Source: Bradyrhizobium huanghuaihaiense
GTDB lineage: Bacteria > Pseudomonadota > Alphaproteobacteria > Rhizobiales > Xanthobacteraceae
Direction: 5' to 3'
DNA length: 64,000 bases
Assembly (NCBI RefSeq): GCF_007830635.1
Contig: NZ_VLLA01000019.1
Span: 46,097 to 110,096, forward strand
Each line of letters starts with the position of its first letter. The first letter of the stretch is position 1. Under the pieces are notes generated by a model. It worked only from the letters and a program-made list of their open reading frames with translations. It was not told where the DNA came from and did not search any database. Positions 1-8,585 of the stretch are shown here, piece by piece. The translations under genes were made by a program, and so were the position numbers.

Positions 1-190
1 TCGCGGCTTTCAATCGCATCCCCCGAAGACGTGTAGCGCCGATTGACCAGCCGTCGCCTTTCTGAATCAATCACGCCGATTGTGGGCTGGCTGTAACAAC
101 TCGGGGGCGGGTATGGATTCGATCCTTCGCGTTCTGATGCCCTTCTTCGGCCGCTCCCATCACCGAGGCGGACGGGTGCGCTCTACAATG

Positions 191-640
191 CTACCCCTTC
201 TTCTCATCAAGCAGCTTGGCCACGCGACGCAAGCCGAGCAGATAACCTTGGGTGCCGAAGCCTGCGATGACCCCATCCGCTCGTTTGGAGACAAACGAGT
301 GGTGGCGGAATTCCTCGCGCTTGTGCACATTGGAAATATGGACCTCGATCACTGTCCCCTCGAACGTGTTTAGAGCATCGAGGATCGCGACCGACGTATG
401 GGTGAAAGCCGCGGGATTCATCACGATCCCGGCAGCCGTCTCGCGCGCCTCGTGGATCCAGTCGATCAGCTCGTATTCCCGGTTGGATTGATGGAAGCGA
501 ATCTCCAGGCCGAGCTCCTTGGCCAGCGCCCGACAATCCCGCTCCACGTCCCCAAGCGTCTCGTGGCCATAGATGTGGGGCTGGCGCTTGCCGAGCAAAT
601 TGAGATTTGGTCCGTTGAGGACGTAGACAAGACGACTCAT
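191..640 (-). CDS. aroQ: Type II 3-dehydroquinate dehydratase
   Basis: This enzyme interconverts 3-dehydroquinate and 3-dehydroshikimate in the cytoplasm. The 149-residue product has the usual length of the type II family. It carries the N-terminal NGPNLNLLGKR motif (about residues 9-19), the catalytic Tyr near residue 24 in IYGHETL, the NPAAFTHTS loop and the EVHISN and REEFRHHS segments. The open frame extends upstream to 793, but homology begins at the ATG at 640, 13 bp after the stop of the ABC ATPase gene. It is the last gene of an eleven-gene minus-strand operon that also holds two AroE-like dehydrogenases and an importer, so a catabolic (quinate/shikimate) role is more likely than a purely biosynthetic one. 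Family assignment is secure; the physiological direction is inferred. Confidence 0.93.
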   Translation of the reverse strand: MSRLVYVLNGPNLNLLGKRQPHIYGHETLGDVERDCRALAKELGLEIRFHQSNREYELIDWIHEARETAAGIVMNPAAFTHTSVAILDALNTFEGTVIEVHISNVHKREEFRHHSFVSKRADGVIAGFGTQGYLLGLRRVAKLLDEKKG

Positions 641-653
641 GGATGAACTCCAT

Positions 654-1400
654 TCAGTGATGGGCAAGGATCTCGCCGAGGAACTGCCTGGTGCGGGCTT
701 GCTGGGGATTGCGGAAGAATGCGTCGGGCGCGCCTTCTTCGATGATCTGGCCTTCGGCCATGAAGATGACCCGGTCGGCAACCTGGCGGGCAAAGCCCAT
801 CTCGTGGGTGACGCAAATCATGGTCATACCGTCGTTGGCGAGGCCTATCATCGTATCGAGCACCTCCTTGACCATCTCAGGATCGAGTGCCGAGGTCGGT
901 TCGTCAAACAGCATCACCTTGGGCTGCATGCAGAGCGCGCGCGCGATCGCGACGCGCTGTTGCTGACCGCCCGAAAGCTGAGCCGGATACTTCTCGGCCT
1001 GATCACCGATGCGGACGCGCTCGAGGTATTTTCGCGCAATCGTTTCCGCCTCGCTCTTGCCGATGCGGCGCGCGCGGATGGGTGCGAGCATACAGTTCTG
1101 CAAGACCGTCATATGCGGAAAAAGATTGAAGCTCTGAAAGACCATGCCGACGTCCTGACGTACGACATCGATAGCCTTGATGCTGTCGTCAAGCCGATGA
1201 TCGTTCACCACGATGCTGCCCTGCTGGATCGGCTCGAGGCGGTTGATGCAGCGGATCAGCGTCGACTTGCCTGAGCCGGACGGACCGCAGAGCACGATCT
1301 TCTCGCCTTTTCGCACGATGAGATCGACGTTGCGGAGAGCCTGGTACCCGCCGTACCACTTCTGCACGCCCTTCATTTCGATCAGGATCTGGTCCTGCAT
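654..1400 (-). CDS. Polar amino-acid-type ABC transporter ATPase
   Basis: This is the cytoplasmic ATPase of an importer in the GlnQ/HisP family. The 248-residue protein shows a Walker A motif GPSGSGKST near residue 39, a Q-loop, the signature LSGGQQQR, a Walker B ending LFDEPTSALD and the H-loop THEMGFA. The start at 1400 is supported by GGAG six bases upstream. It follows the periplasmic binding protein and two permeases in the same operon, so the four together form one complete import system. Members of this family usually carry amino acids, but the neighbouring shikimate-type enzymes suggest that a hydroaromatic carboxylate could be the cargo. Function as an ABC import ATPase is certain; the substrate is inferred. 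Confidence 0.92.
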   Translation of the reverse strand: MQDQILIEMKGVQKWYGGYQALRNVDLIVRKGEKIVLCGPSGSGKSTLIRCINRLEPIQQGSIVVNDHRLDDSIKAIDVVRQDVGMVFQSFNLFPHMTVLQNCMLAPIRARRIGKSEAETIARKYLERVRIGDQAEKYPAQLSGGQQQRVAIARALCMQPKVMLFDEPTSALDPEMVKEVLDTMIGLANDGMTMICVTHEMGFARQVADRVIFMAEGQIIEEGAPDAFFRNPQQARTRQFLGEILAHH

Positions 1401-1457
1401 GCTGGTCTCCGCCGTTGGGCGGCGGCCGACGCGGATCGCGTCGGCCGCTCGCGGTGG

Positions 1458-2285
1458 CTACTGGACGGTGAAGGGAACGCCGGGGACGGAGTCCGGGAAG
1501 ACAGGGACCGGGACCTTCATCCATTTGGCGTAGAAACTGGCCAACTTGCCGTTCGACTTGATCTGGTCGATGAACTTGTTGGCCGTCTCGTTCCACTCCT
1601 TCTCTCCGAGGCGCGTGCAGGCGCCGTTGTACAGAGCGGTAAAGTGAAGTTTGGGCTCGAACCCCAGTTCCGGCTTTGCGGCGTTGAGGCGCTGCGGATA
1701 AAACAGATTCGCGCCGACGGCCTGGACTTGGCCAGAGAGCAGCGCCTGGATGGTGGCGGCGTCGTCGTCGAATCTGCGGATCTCGGTCCCGGACGGGGCG
1801 TTGTTGGTCACCTGAGTATCCTGCGTGGAGGACCGCGGAACGCCGATGACGAATTTGCTCATGTCGGCATTGCCGTTGATCGGCGTTGCCTGGGCTGCGA
1901 CCAGTGTGATCTCGTTGGCGACGTAGGGTTTGGAATACTGCACCGCCTTCGCACGCTCGGGCAGCATGGCCATGGTCGCGAACAGAATGTCGACCCGGCC
2001 TGTGGTCAGCGCCGGAATACGATTGGCCACCGCCAGCGGAACGAACTCGGCCTTCACGCCAAGATATTCAGCGAAGGCCCGTCCCATGTCGGCATCGATG
2101 CCATCCTGCTTTCCCGAGCTATCGACATAGCCCCAGGGAGGATTGTCGCCCTGAATGCCAATGACGACGACGCCCTTCTTCTTCACGTCTTCCAGAGTGC
2201 CGGCCTGCGATTTGCCTGCGATGGCGATAGCCGCCAACGCCAGCAGCGCGATGCCGAGCTGGCGACGGTTGGGTGAAAACAACAT
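1458..2285 (-). CDS. Periplasmic solute-binding protein, family 3
   Basis: This 275-residue protein is the extracytoplasmic receptor for the ABC importer encoded around it. An N-terminal signal peptide (two Arg, then a hydrophobic run ending near GKSQA, residues about 8-28) is followed by the family 3 start GTLEDVKKKGVVVIG. Characteristic stretches include DGIDADMGRAFAEYLG and RVDILFATMAMLPERAKAV. The start at 2285 has a strong GGAGGAG ribosome binding site. Family 3 proteins bind polar amino acids or related organic acids, and the exact ligand cannot be read from sequence. It lies between the permease and ATPase genes on the same transcript. Confidence 0.92.
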   Translation of the reverse strand: MLFSPNRRQLGIALLALAAIAIAGKSQAGTLEDVKKKGVVVIGIQGDNPPWGYVDSSGKQDGIDADMGRAFAEYLGVKAEFVPLAVANRIPALTTGRVDILFATMAMLPERAKAVQYSKPYVANEITLVAAQATPINGNADMSKFVIGVPRSSTQDTQVTNNAPSGTEIRRFDDDAATIQALLSGQVQAVGANLFYPQRLNAAKPELGFEPKLHFTALYNGACTRLGEKEWNETANKFIDQIKSNGKLASFYAKWMKVPVPVFPDSVPGVPFTVQ

Positions 2286-2336
2286 GAGTATCTCCTCCTG
2301 GTGATGGCTGTTTGTGATTGAGCAGGTGCGCCGTTC

Positions 2337-2993
2337 CTACCTTTGACTGGCCAGGGCGAGCCTGGCCTCCATCCGACTGCCCCACCACGACAGTGGCCAG
2401 CAGAGGATGAAGTACATCGCGCCGACCACGCCGAAGACGAGCAAGGGCTGGAAGGTCTGGTTCGATACGATTTGACCGGCGCGGGCGAGTTCGATGAAAC
2501 CAACGATGGCGGCGAGCGACGTGCCCTTGATGAGCTGCACGAGATAGCCGATGGTCGCGGGCAGCGAGATGCGGATTGCCTGCGGCAGCACGATGTCGCG
2601 CATGCGCGACGAATAGTGCAGTCCAAGCGCCATCGCGGCCTCGGTCTGGCCACGCGGCACGGCCTGTATCGCTCCGCGCCAGATCTCACCAAGGAAGGCG
2701 GAGGCATTCACGGTGAAGCCGATCGCCACCGCCACGAAGGCGTCGAGCTTCAGCCCGGTGAGCGCCAATCCATAGTACACGACGAAAAGCTGCAGCAGCA
2801 GCGGAGTGCCCTGGAACAACCCGATGTAAATGCGGGTGATCCACTCCACGCCCCTATGACCACAGGTACGCAGCAATGCTACAGCCAGACCCGCCGTGCA
2901 GCCGCCCACAAACGCAACCAGCGTCAGCAGCATCGTCCATTGCAGACCACGCAGCAGGAAGCCGAACTCAGGAAGGCCAAAATGCGGTGTCAT
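2337..2993 (-). CDS. ABC transporter permease, HisM/GlnP type (first)
   Basis: This 218-residue inner-membrane protein is one of two paired permeases of the importer. It has several hydrophobic helices and the conserved cytoplasmic EAA loop, seen as GQTEAAMALGLHYSSRMRDI followed by a LPQAI stretch, which docks on the ATPase. The segment FLGEIWRGAIQAVPRGQ is typical of the polar amino acid permease family. It starts 10 bp after the stop of the other permease gene, which indicates co-transcription and probably a heterodimeric channel. Its substrate follows that of the binding protein and is unknown. Confidence 0.92.
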   Translation of the reverse strand: MTPHFGLPEFGFLLRGLQWTMLLTLVAFVGGCTAGLAVALLRTCGHRGVEWITRIYIGLFQGTPLLLQLFVVYYGLALTGLKLDAFVAVAIGFTVNASAFLGEIWRGAIQAVPRGQTEAAMALGLHYSSRMRDIVLPQAIRISLPATIGYLVQLIKGTSLAAIVGFIELARAGQIVSNQTFQPLLVFGVVGAMYFILCWPLSWWGSRMEARLALASQR

Positions 2994-3003
2994 GATCGCT
3001 CCC

Positions 3004-3672
3004 TCAGCGTGTCGGATATGAGAAGAAGCGGTGAGAGACGACGGCGAAGCCCAGCATCAAGAGCCAGGAGATCGCGAGGTAGAGGAAGGTGACGAAGAAA
3101 TAGACCTCGAAGCTGCGGAACGTGTCGCTTTCGATGCGCTGCGCAACCGATGTCAATTCGTAGGCCGATACCGCCGAACAGATCGATGAGGTCAGCGTCA
3201 GCATGATGAACTGCCCCGTCAGCGAGGGGTAGATCGCGCGAAGCGCGGGCTTGAGCACAATGAACCGGAATACCTGCCCTTTGTGCAGTCCGAGCGCATA
3301 GCCGGCTTCCACCTGTCCTTTATGAATGGACTGTACCCCGCCGCGGATGATCTCGATGGCGTAGGCGCCACCATTGACGCCGAGCGCGATGATGGCGGTG
3401 GCGGTCGGATTGAGCTTCAATCCGATGAGCGGCAGGGCGAAGAAGAGAAAGAAGATCTGCACCAGGAAAGGCGTATTGCGCACGATCTCGACAAAGCCGA
3501 TCACGAGAGCACGCATCCAAGCCGCCTTCGAATCGCGTGCCGCGACGCCGGCGACGCCGATCATCATTGCGAGCGTCATGCCGGCAAGCGCCAGGGCCAA
3601 CGTTCCCACGCACCCCCACAGCAGGGCCGGCATCGCGTGCCAAACCACCGAGAAATCGAGCGTATAGCCCAT
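3004..3672 (-). CDS. ABC transporter permease, HisM/GlnP type (second)
   Basis: This 222-residue inner-membrane permease is the partner of the one encoded just downstream. It contains FVEIVRNTPFLVQIFFLFF, a hallmark of polar amino acid permeases, and an EAA loop in GQVEAGYALGLHKGQVFRF. The gene lies 51 bp downstream of the AroE-like gene at 3724 and shares its strand and operon. Like its partner it should form half of the transmembrane channel used by the binding protein at 1458-2285. Confidence 0.92.
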   Translation of the reverse strand: MGYTLDFSVVWHAMPALLWGCVGTLALALAGMTLAMMIGVAGVAARDSKAAWMRALVIGFVEIVRNTPFLVQIFFLFFALPLIGLKLNPTATAIIALGVNGGAYAIEIIRGGVQSIHKGQVEAGYALGLHKGQVFRFIVLKPALRAIYPSLTGQFIMLTLTSSICSAVSAYELTSVAQRIESDTFRSFEVYFFVTFLYLAISWLLMLGFAVVSHRFFSYPTR

Positions 3673-3723
3673 CTTGCGTTTCCTCTCGGGCGTTGTGCGT
3701 GCCGCTCGCCCATCGGCCGGGTG

Positions 3724-4587
3724 TTACCCTCCCAGGGATGCGAAAGTGGCGAAGAAAACGTCTGGATCAGGTGAGATGCCCGTGAACAGGCGGAATGCTT
3801 CGGTGCCCTGGAAGATCGCCATGCCACCACCATCGACGGTGCGGCAGCCGAGGGCACGCGCCGCGCGCAGCAGGGCGGTTTCCAGCGGGAAGTAGACGAT
3901 CTCAGCGACCCACAGATCGGGACGCAGCAGAGCCGTCGGCAGCGGCGTGCCCGGATATTTGTCCATGCCGATCGGCGTCGCGTTGACAATTCCGTCTGCC
4001 GCAGCAACGGCGGCCGCGACATCCTGGCCGACCTTCAAGCGCCCTTCTGCAAATCGCGGGGACAAGCCGTCGACCACATTCTGCGCCTTGGCCGGGTCGA
4101 CGTCGATGATGGTCAACTCCCGCACGCCGAGCTTCATCAGCGCGAAAGCGACCGCCGCTCCTGCACCGCCGGCGCCGAATTGGACGACACGACCGAGCGA
4201 TGCACCCTGCATGTTACGGCGAAAGTTCTCGGCGAAGCCGAACCAGTCGGTGTTGTGGCCGATGATTCGGCCATTCCTGACGACCACGGTGTTCACGGCA
4301 CCAAGCGCCTCCGCGTCAGGCGAAAGCTCATCCAGGAGCGGAATGATCGCCTGCTTGCAGGGATGGGTCACGTTCAGCCCGTCAAAGCCCATCCACTTTG
4401 CCGCCGTCAGCAATTCCGGCAGCGCTTCGGCACCGAGCTTCAACTCAGTCAGGTCAATCTTCTTGTAGAGATAACGGATGCCCGCGGCGTCAGCGGCCGC
4501 TTCATGCATAGGCGGAGTGCGTGACGCCGCGATGCCGCTCCCGATCAGGCCGACGAGAAAGCTGGACTTCTGATGCATGGTCGGCAT
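3724..4587 (-). CDS. Shikimate/quinate dehydrogenase-like protein (AroE paralogue 1)
   Basis: This 287-residue NAD(P)-dependent dehydrogenase belongs to the shikimate/quinate dehydrogenase family. The substrate domain shows SRTPPMH near the N-terminus, GLNVTHPCKQ with the catalytic Lys, and the Asp-containing NTDWFGF. The Rossmann part has GAGGAGAAVAF. The SRTPPMH and NTDWFGF variants differ from biosynthetic AroE (SKSP, NTDG) and resemble quinate/shikimate dehydrogenases. It sits directly downstream of a second, more canonical AroE gene, so the two probably act on different substrates or cofactors. Substrate preference is inferred. The ATG at 4578 is an alternative start. Confidence 0.85.
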   Translation of the reverse strand: MPTMHQKSSFLVGLIGSGIAASRTPPMHEAAADAAGIRYLYKKIDLTELKLGAEALPELLTAAKWMGFDGLNVTHPCKQAIIPLLDELSPDAEALGAVNTVVVRNGRIIGHNTDWFGFAENFRRNMQGASLGRVVQFGAGGAGAAVAFALMKLGVRELTIIDVDPAKAQNVVDGLSPRFAEGRLKVGQDVAAAVAAADGIVNATPIGMDKYPGTPLPTALLRPDLWVAEIVYFPLETALLRAARALGCRTVDGGGMAIFQGTEAFRLFTGISPDPDVFFATFASLGG

Positions 4588-4593
4588 CGCCCG

Positions 4594-5421
4594 TCAGCTC
4601 AAAGGGACAGTCAGCTCGGCGATGACCTGAGCCGTGCTCGGTCGAACGCCGCGCCACCAGGCAAAAGCTTCCGCCGCCTGCTCGACCAGCATGCCGACGC
4701 CGTCCGCCAGCTTGGCTACGCCTTCGGCGCGGGCCGCTTGCAGAAAGGGAGTGAGCCCCTTGCCATAGGCGAGTTCGTACGCCAGCTCCGCACCGCGGAA
4801 GACGTTGCCTGGAAGCGGCGGCAACTCACCCCGCAGGCTGGCCGATGTCGCGTTGACCACGACGTCATAGCCTTCGGCGAGATCGGCCAGTTCAGCATAG
4901 CCGCTGACGATCAGGGGACCGAAACCGGCGAACTCTTCGGCCAATGCCACAGCCTTCGATAAGGTACGATTGACGAGAACCAACTCGGATGGCTCCTGAC
5001 GCAGGAACGGCAGTAGCGCGCCACGCGCTGCTCCTCCAGCGCCGAGCATCAGGACGCGGCGGCCGGTCATTTTGACGCCGAGATTGACGGTGATGTCACG
5101 CACGAGGCCGATCCCGTCGAAATTCTCGGCAACGATCCGATCGCCGTCGAACTTCAGGCAGTTTGCAGCGCCTGCTCGTTTGGCGCTCTCCGAAAGCTCG
5201 TTTGCGTAGGCGAAGGCATCGAGCTTGAACGGGGCGGTGATGTTCAGCCCCTTGGCGCCCTCTGTCCGGAATTGATCAACCCGCTCGTTGAAACCATTGA
5301 GGGGGCCCTCGATCGCCTCATAGACAAGGTCCTGTCCCGTCATTCTGGCGAAAGTGCCATGGATGAGAGGTGATTTGCTGAAGCCGATCGGATTGCCGAT
5401 CACCGCATACCGGTCGCTCAT
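4594..5421 (-). CDS. Shikimate dehydrogenase (AroE paralogue 2)
   Basis: This 275-residue protein has the standard AroE layout. The shikimate-binding SKSPLIH appears in GNPIGFSKSPLIHG, followed by GLNITAPFKLDAF with the catalytic Lys, FDGIGLVRD, and the nucleotide-binding GAGGAARGAL. It catalyses NADP-linked interconversion of 3-dehydroshikimate and shikimate, or a close analogue. The gene is 3 bp downstream of the CoA-transferase stop and 6 bp upstream of the other AroE gene, so all three are co-translated. Its location among importer and CoA-transfer genes argues for a catabolic copy, with a housekeeping aroE presumably elsewhere in the genome. Confidence 0.88.
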   Translation of the reverse strand: MSDRYAVIGNPIGFSKSPLIHGTFARMTGQDLVYEAIEGPLNGFNERVDQFRTEGAKGLNITAPFKLDAFAYANELSESAKRAGAANCLKFDGDRIVAENFDGIGLVRDITVNLGVKMTGRRVLMLGAGGAARGALLPFLRQEPSELVLVNRTLSKAVALAEEFAGFGPLIVSGYAELADLAEGYDVVVNATSASLRGELPPLPGNVFRGAELAYELAYGKGLTPFLQAARAEGVAKLADGVGMLVEQAAEAFAWWRGVRPSTAQVIAELTVPLS

Positions 5422-5424
5422 CGC

Positions 5425-6666
5425 TCACTCCCGCACTGCGACTTCGTTGTAGAGGACCCCGTCACGCACCATCGCCTCGACGAGGTCGGCCGAGAGTCCC
5501 AGCGACTCTGCAATGCGGCGATTGTCCTGGCCGAGCAGCGGCGCTGGGGTACGCACGGTGGTGTCGCAATCGGAGAACCGGAACGGCAGGTTCGGCAACG
5601 TCACCTTGCCGAGCACAGGATGCTCCTGCTCGACCAACATGCCGCGCGCGTGGATCTGCGGATCGTTCACGACCTCTTTGATGGTCTGCACGGGAGCTGA
5701 CGGCACACCTGCTTCGTCGAGTGCCGCTAGGCAGGCATCGCGAGACGGCTGCGACAATGTCCAGTTGCGCACGATGTCCATCGCTTCGGCATAATGGGCG
5801 TTCCGCGCGGCAGGCGTGGTGAAGCGTTCGTCGGATGACAAGCTGCTTCCCCCAATCAGTGTCGCCAATCGTCGCCACGCATCATCGACTTGCGCGGCGA
5901 TGACAAGATTGCCGTCCTTTGCCGGAAAGACGCCGTAGACGGTCGAATCTGGCTGTCCGCTTCCGGTCTGCTTCGGCAGGTCGGTACCGCCGGAGAGGAA
6001 GTAGCGCTGCACCGCATAGTCGTGCATCGAGACCATGCAGTCGTACAGCGCCAGATCGATGTGTTGACCGCGCCGGGACGACGCGCGGCCGACCAGCGCG
6101 GCATTGATGGCAGCCACGCCGTGAATGCCGGTGTACATGTCGGCCAATGGCATCCGCAGCAGCGGCGGCGCTTCGCCGGGATTGCCCAGTTGCGCCAGAG
6201 CGCCCGACATCGCCTCTGCGATCAGGCCGAAGCCCGGACGGTCGGCATAGGGACCGGTGTGGCCATAGGCGGAGACCGAACAGTAGATCAGTCCGGGATT
6301 GCGCGCCGACAGCGTCTTGTAACCGAGCCCGAGGCGTTCGAGTGCGCCGGGGCGGTAGTTCTCGATGAAGACATCGGCCGTGTCGACCAGCTTCATCATC
6401 ATGTCGAGGCCACGCCTGTCGCGCAGATCGATGCACAGGCCCTGCTTGCCCATGTTCTGCTGCAGGAAGTAGCCGGATTGTCCGTCCTTGAAATAGCCGT
6501 GGGCGCGACCCGCATCGCCTTGCTTCGGACGCTCCACCTTGATGACCTCAGCGCCCATCGCGGCGAGGCAACGGCCCATGAACGGGCCTGCGAGAAAATG
6601 GCTGTAGTCGATGACGCGAATGCCTTTGAGCGGCAGATCTTGGAGCGGCAGATCTTGTGCGGTCAT
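5425..6666 (-). CDS. CaiB/BaiF family CoA-transferase
   Basis: This is a family III CoA-transferase of 413 residues, which moves CoA between carboxylic acids through an aspartyl intermediate. The N-terminal half carries GIRVIDYSHFLAGPF, GAEVIKVERP and the catalytic Asp region in NLRD-like form (CIDLRDRRG). GFGLIAEAMSG and PLADMYTGIHG are further family blocks. The open frame reaches 7089, but the true start is the ATG at 6666, which overlaps the stop of the MaoC gene by four bases (ATGA). With the MaoC hydratase it suggests that the operon degrades its substrate as a CoA thioester. Confidence 0.92.
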   Translation of the reverse strand: MTAQDLPLQDLPLKGIRVIDYSHFLAGPFMGRCLAAMGAEVIKVERPKQGDAGRAHGYFKDGQSGYFLQQNMGKQGLCIDLRDRRGLDMMMKLVDTADVFIENYRPGALERLGLGYKTLSARNPGLIYCSVSAYGHTGPYADRPGFGLIAEAMSGALAQLGNPGEAPPLLRMPLADMYTGIHGVAAINAALVGRASSRRGQHIDLALYDCMVSMHDYAVQRYFLSGGTDLPKQTGSGQPDSTVYGVFPAKDGNLVIAAQVDDAWRRLATLIGGSSLSSDERFTTPAARNAHYAEAMDIVRNWTLSQPSRDACLAALDEAGVPSAPVQTIKEVVNDPQIHARGMLVEQEHPVLGKVTLPNLPFRFSDCDTTVRTPAPLLGQDNRRIAESLGLSADLVEAMVRDGVLYNEVAVRE

Positions 6667-7133
6667 GCCTGCCCTCCCGCGACGCTGGTCTTCGGGCGCA
6701 TCGGAATCATCAGCCGGTGCTCGCCTAGCTGCACCACTTCGCCGCGCTGGTTGATTAGCTCCGAGGGCAGCACCACGATGCCCCACCCTTCCCGCTTCGT
6801 GGCGCGCATTGAACCAACGCGGAACTTCACATGTACGGTGTCGCCGAGCTTGATCGGCAGCTTGAAATCCCATGTCCAGCCCAGCGACATTCCCGGGAGG
6901 AAGCGGTAGTCGGCACGGGTCTTCAAACCATCGGCCAGCGACAGACCAAACAGCCCGTGCGCGACGCGCGTACCGAATGGTGTAGTCCTGGCGTATTCCT
7001 CGTCGACATGGACCGGCGTGAAATCGCCCGTCAGCTCGGCGTAGGCGTTCACCATCGTTTCGGTAACCGTCACTGAGGGAGTGACGCATTCGTCACCGAC
7101 CCTGGCATCGTCCCAGTAGCGCTCATCGGTCAT
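6663..7133 (-). CDS. MaoC-like hydratase
   Basis: This 156-residue protein has a single hot-dog fold of the MaoC (R)-hydratase family. The catalytic signature is visible as AYAELTGDFTPVHVDEEYA, giving the usual Asp/His pair, and HGLFGLSLADGL forms the central helix. Such enzymes hydrate enoyl-CoA esters. The gene overlaps the CoA-transferase start and lies 12 bp from the VOC gene, which supports joint action on a CoA-activated intermediate. The precise substrate is unknown. Confidence 0.88.
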   Translation of the reverse strand: MTDERYWDDARVGDECVTPSVTVTETMVNAYAELTGDFTPVHVDEEYARTTPFGTRVAHGLFGLSLADGLKTRADYRFLPGMSLGWTWDFKLPIKLGDTVHVKFRVGSMRATKREGWGIVVLPSELINQRGEVVQLGEHRLMIPMRPKTSVAGGQA

Positions 7134-7145
7134 GTCGCGTGTTCC

Positions 7146-7532
7146 TTAGGCCCGTGGATCGATCGCCAGCGCCGCTTCCACGGCACCCGCACTGGCTTGC
7201 AAGATTTCGACGTTCAGCCCGCCCGGCAGCTCGAGCCAGTTCGGCCCGGCGGGCAGTGCTTTAGCGCCCCACGCGGCAGCTCGGGCGAGCACACCTTCGT
7301 AATCGTCGACCATGATGCCGAGATGGGCGAGACGGCCCTCCGGTCCGACGAAGTTCGGATCCTCGATGAGTTGCACGCTTCCGAGCACCCATACCTGACG
7401 CGGGCGCGGGCCATCGGCGGGTTGCTCGTCGCGGATGGCGAGACCAAGCACCTCACGAAAGAAGTCGACGTGACGATCAACATCCGGCACGCGAATCGCG
7501 ACGTGCTCGACATAAGCGCGGGGCAACGACAT
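7146..7532 (-). CDS. VOC (glyoxalase/dioxygenase fold) protein
   Basis: This 128-residue protein is a single vicinal oxygen chelate domain. It begins with VEHVAIRVPDVDRHVDFFREVLG, of which the VEHVAIRV part supplies a metal-ligand His, and continues with LAHLGIMVDDYEGVLARA and a C-terminal LELPGGLNVEIL carrying the Glu ligand position. VOC proteins act as lyases, isomerases, epimerases or dioxygenases. Here it is probably an isomerase or epimerase in the hydroaromatic/CoA pathway, but sequence alone does not decide. It lies 4 bp downstream of the ketopantoate-reductase-like gene. Confidence 0.8.
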   Translation of the reverse strand: MSLPRAYVEHVAIRVPDVDRHVDFFREVLGLAIRDEQPADGPRPRQVWVLGSVQLIEDPNFVGPEGRLAHLGIMVDDYEGVLARAAAWGAKALPAGPNWLELPGGLNVEILQASAGAVEAALAIDPRA

Positions 7533-7536
7533 CGTC

Positions 7537-8481
7537 TCAGGCCTTTCCCGGATAATCGCTGCGGGCGTATTCGAGCCCTTTGATCAACGCGACGAGGGTC
7601 GAATTGACGGGGGTCGGGACATTGAACTTGGCCCCCCAACGCACGACCGAGCCGTGAATGTAATCGACCTCAGTCAGGTTGCCGGACTGCAAGCTCTGCA
7701 GCATCGAGGTCTTGAACTCGGGCGGCAGCCCAGCGGATGCCATCGTCCAAGCGAGCCGAGGGTCGGCAATCGAGATCTTGACGCCAGCGGCTTGGGCGAC
7801 TGCGATGCTCTCCGAGATTGCGGCCAGCGCACACTCTTCCAGGACAGGCAGTGAATACAGGCCGCCATAGGTCAGCCCGGTAACTGCCGTAATTCCCCCA
7901 CCGGCCACGTTGATGAACAACTTGTCCCACATCGTGCCCAAGATGTTGTCGCTGAGCAGCGTGAGAATGCCGGCACGATTGAACGTCTCGGAAATTCGCT
8001 GTGCGCGCTCCGTCAAGCGCCCGTCAAGTTCGCCGATGATGGTTTCCTTGCCGATGACCCCGGAGCGAACATGACCAGGACCCAGCAGCACGCCGCCAAC
8101 GTAGGTCTTGCCCGCCATGACCCGCTCGCGACCAACTTCCCCCGAAAGGATGTCCTCGTGCCCAAGACCGTTTTGAAGCGACATCACGACCGTCTGCGGC
8201 CCGATGATCGGCGCTGCCGCCCGGATGGCATCTCGCGTGTGGTAGGATTTGACGAGGACGATGACGAGGTCCGCCACTATGCCGACCTCGGCCGCGGAGG
8301 TGCACGCAGAGAGCTTTACAGTGGTCTCAGCGCCACCTTCGAGCATCCGTAGCCCACCGGCAGTGATCGCCTCGACATGAGCTCGAAACGGATCGATCAA
8401 CCAGACCTCGGCACCGCCGCGCGCCAGGGTGCCGCCGATGGTCGAGCCCAAGGCTCCCGCTCCGATAAAGCAGATCCTCAT
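7537..8481 (-). CDS. Ketopantoate reductase-like (ApbA/PanE family) dehydrogenase
   Basis: This 314-residue NADP-dependent 2-oxoacid reductase starts with the Rossmann motif GAGALGSTIGG within MRICFIGAGALG. It also has LVKSYHTRDAI, SLQNGLGHED and the late MWDKLFINVAGGGITAVTG block that contains the catalytic Lys. The open frame extends to 8586, but the ATG at 8481 is preceded by GGGAG and begins the conserved fold. It is the first gene of the long minus-strand operon. In this setting it is probably a substrate-specific reductase of the catabolic pathway and not part of pantothenate synthesis. Confidence 0.85.
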   Translation of the reverse strand: MRICFIGAGALGSTIGGTLARGGAEVWLIDPFRAHVEAITAGGLRMLEGGAETTVKLSACTSAAEVGIVADLVIVLVKSYHTRDAIRAAAPIIGPQTVVMSLQNGLGHEDILSGEVGRERVMAGKTYVGGVLLGPGHVRSGVIGKETIIGELDGRLTERAQRISETFNRAGILTLLSDNILGTMWDKLFINVAGGGITAVTGLTYGGLYSLPVLEECALAAISESIAVAQAAGVKISIADPRLAWTMASAGLPPEFKTSMLQSLQSGNLTEVDYIHGSVVRWGAKFNVPTPVNSTLVALIKGLEYARSDYPGKA

Positions 8482-8585
8482 CCGAACGTTTCTCCCGCGC
8501 CTTTTTTTGAGCGTCGGAGGCGTGGTAGCAGTCTGCTCAATATTTGGATATGCTATGACCCTTATAACCATTATTGTAGATCGCA
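8482..8585. promoter_or_regulatory. Divergent promoter region between the catabolic operon and its LysR gene
   Basis: This 104-bp spacer separates the start of the minus-strand operon (8481) from the LysR gene (8586). It is visibly AT-richer than its flanks around 8538-8580, which is expected for two face-to-face promoters and a LysR-type binding site. I could not fix a particular operator or -10/-35 pair with confidence. Confidence 0.55.

Noticed and set aside
1..190. Left-edge sequence upstream of the dehydroquinase 3' end
   Set aside because: No gene, RNA or terminator could be supported; the plus-strand frame at 80-373 is mostly antisense to aroQ.
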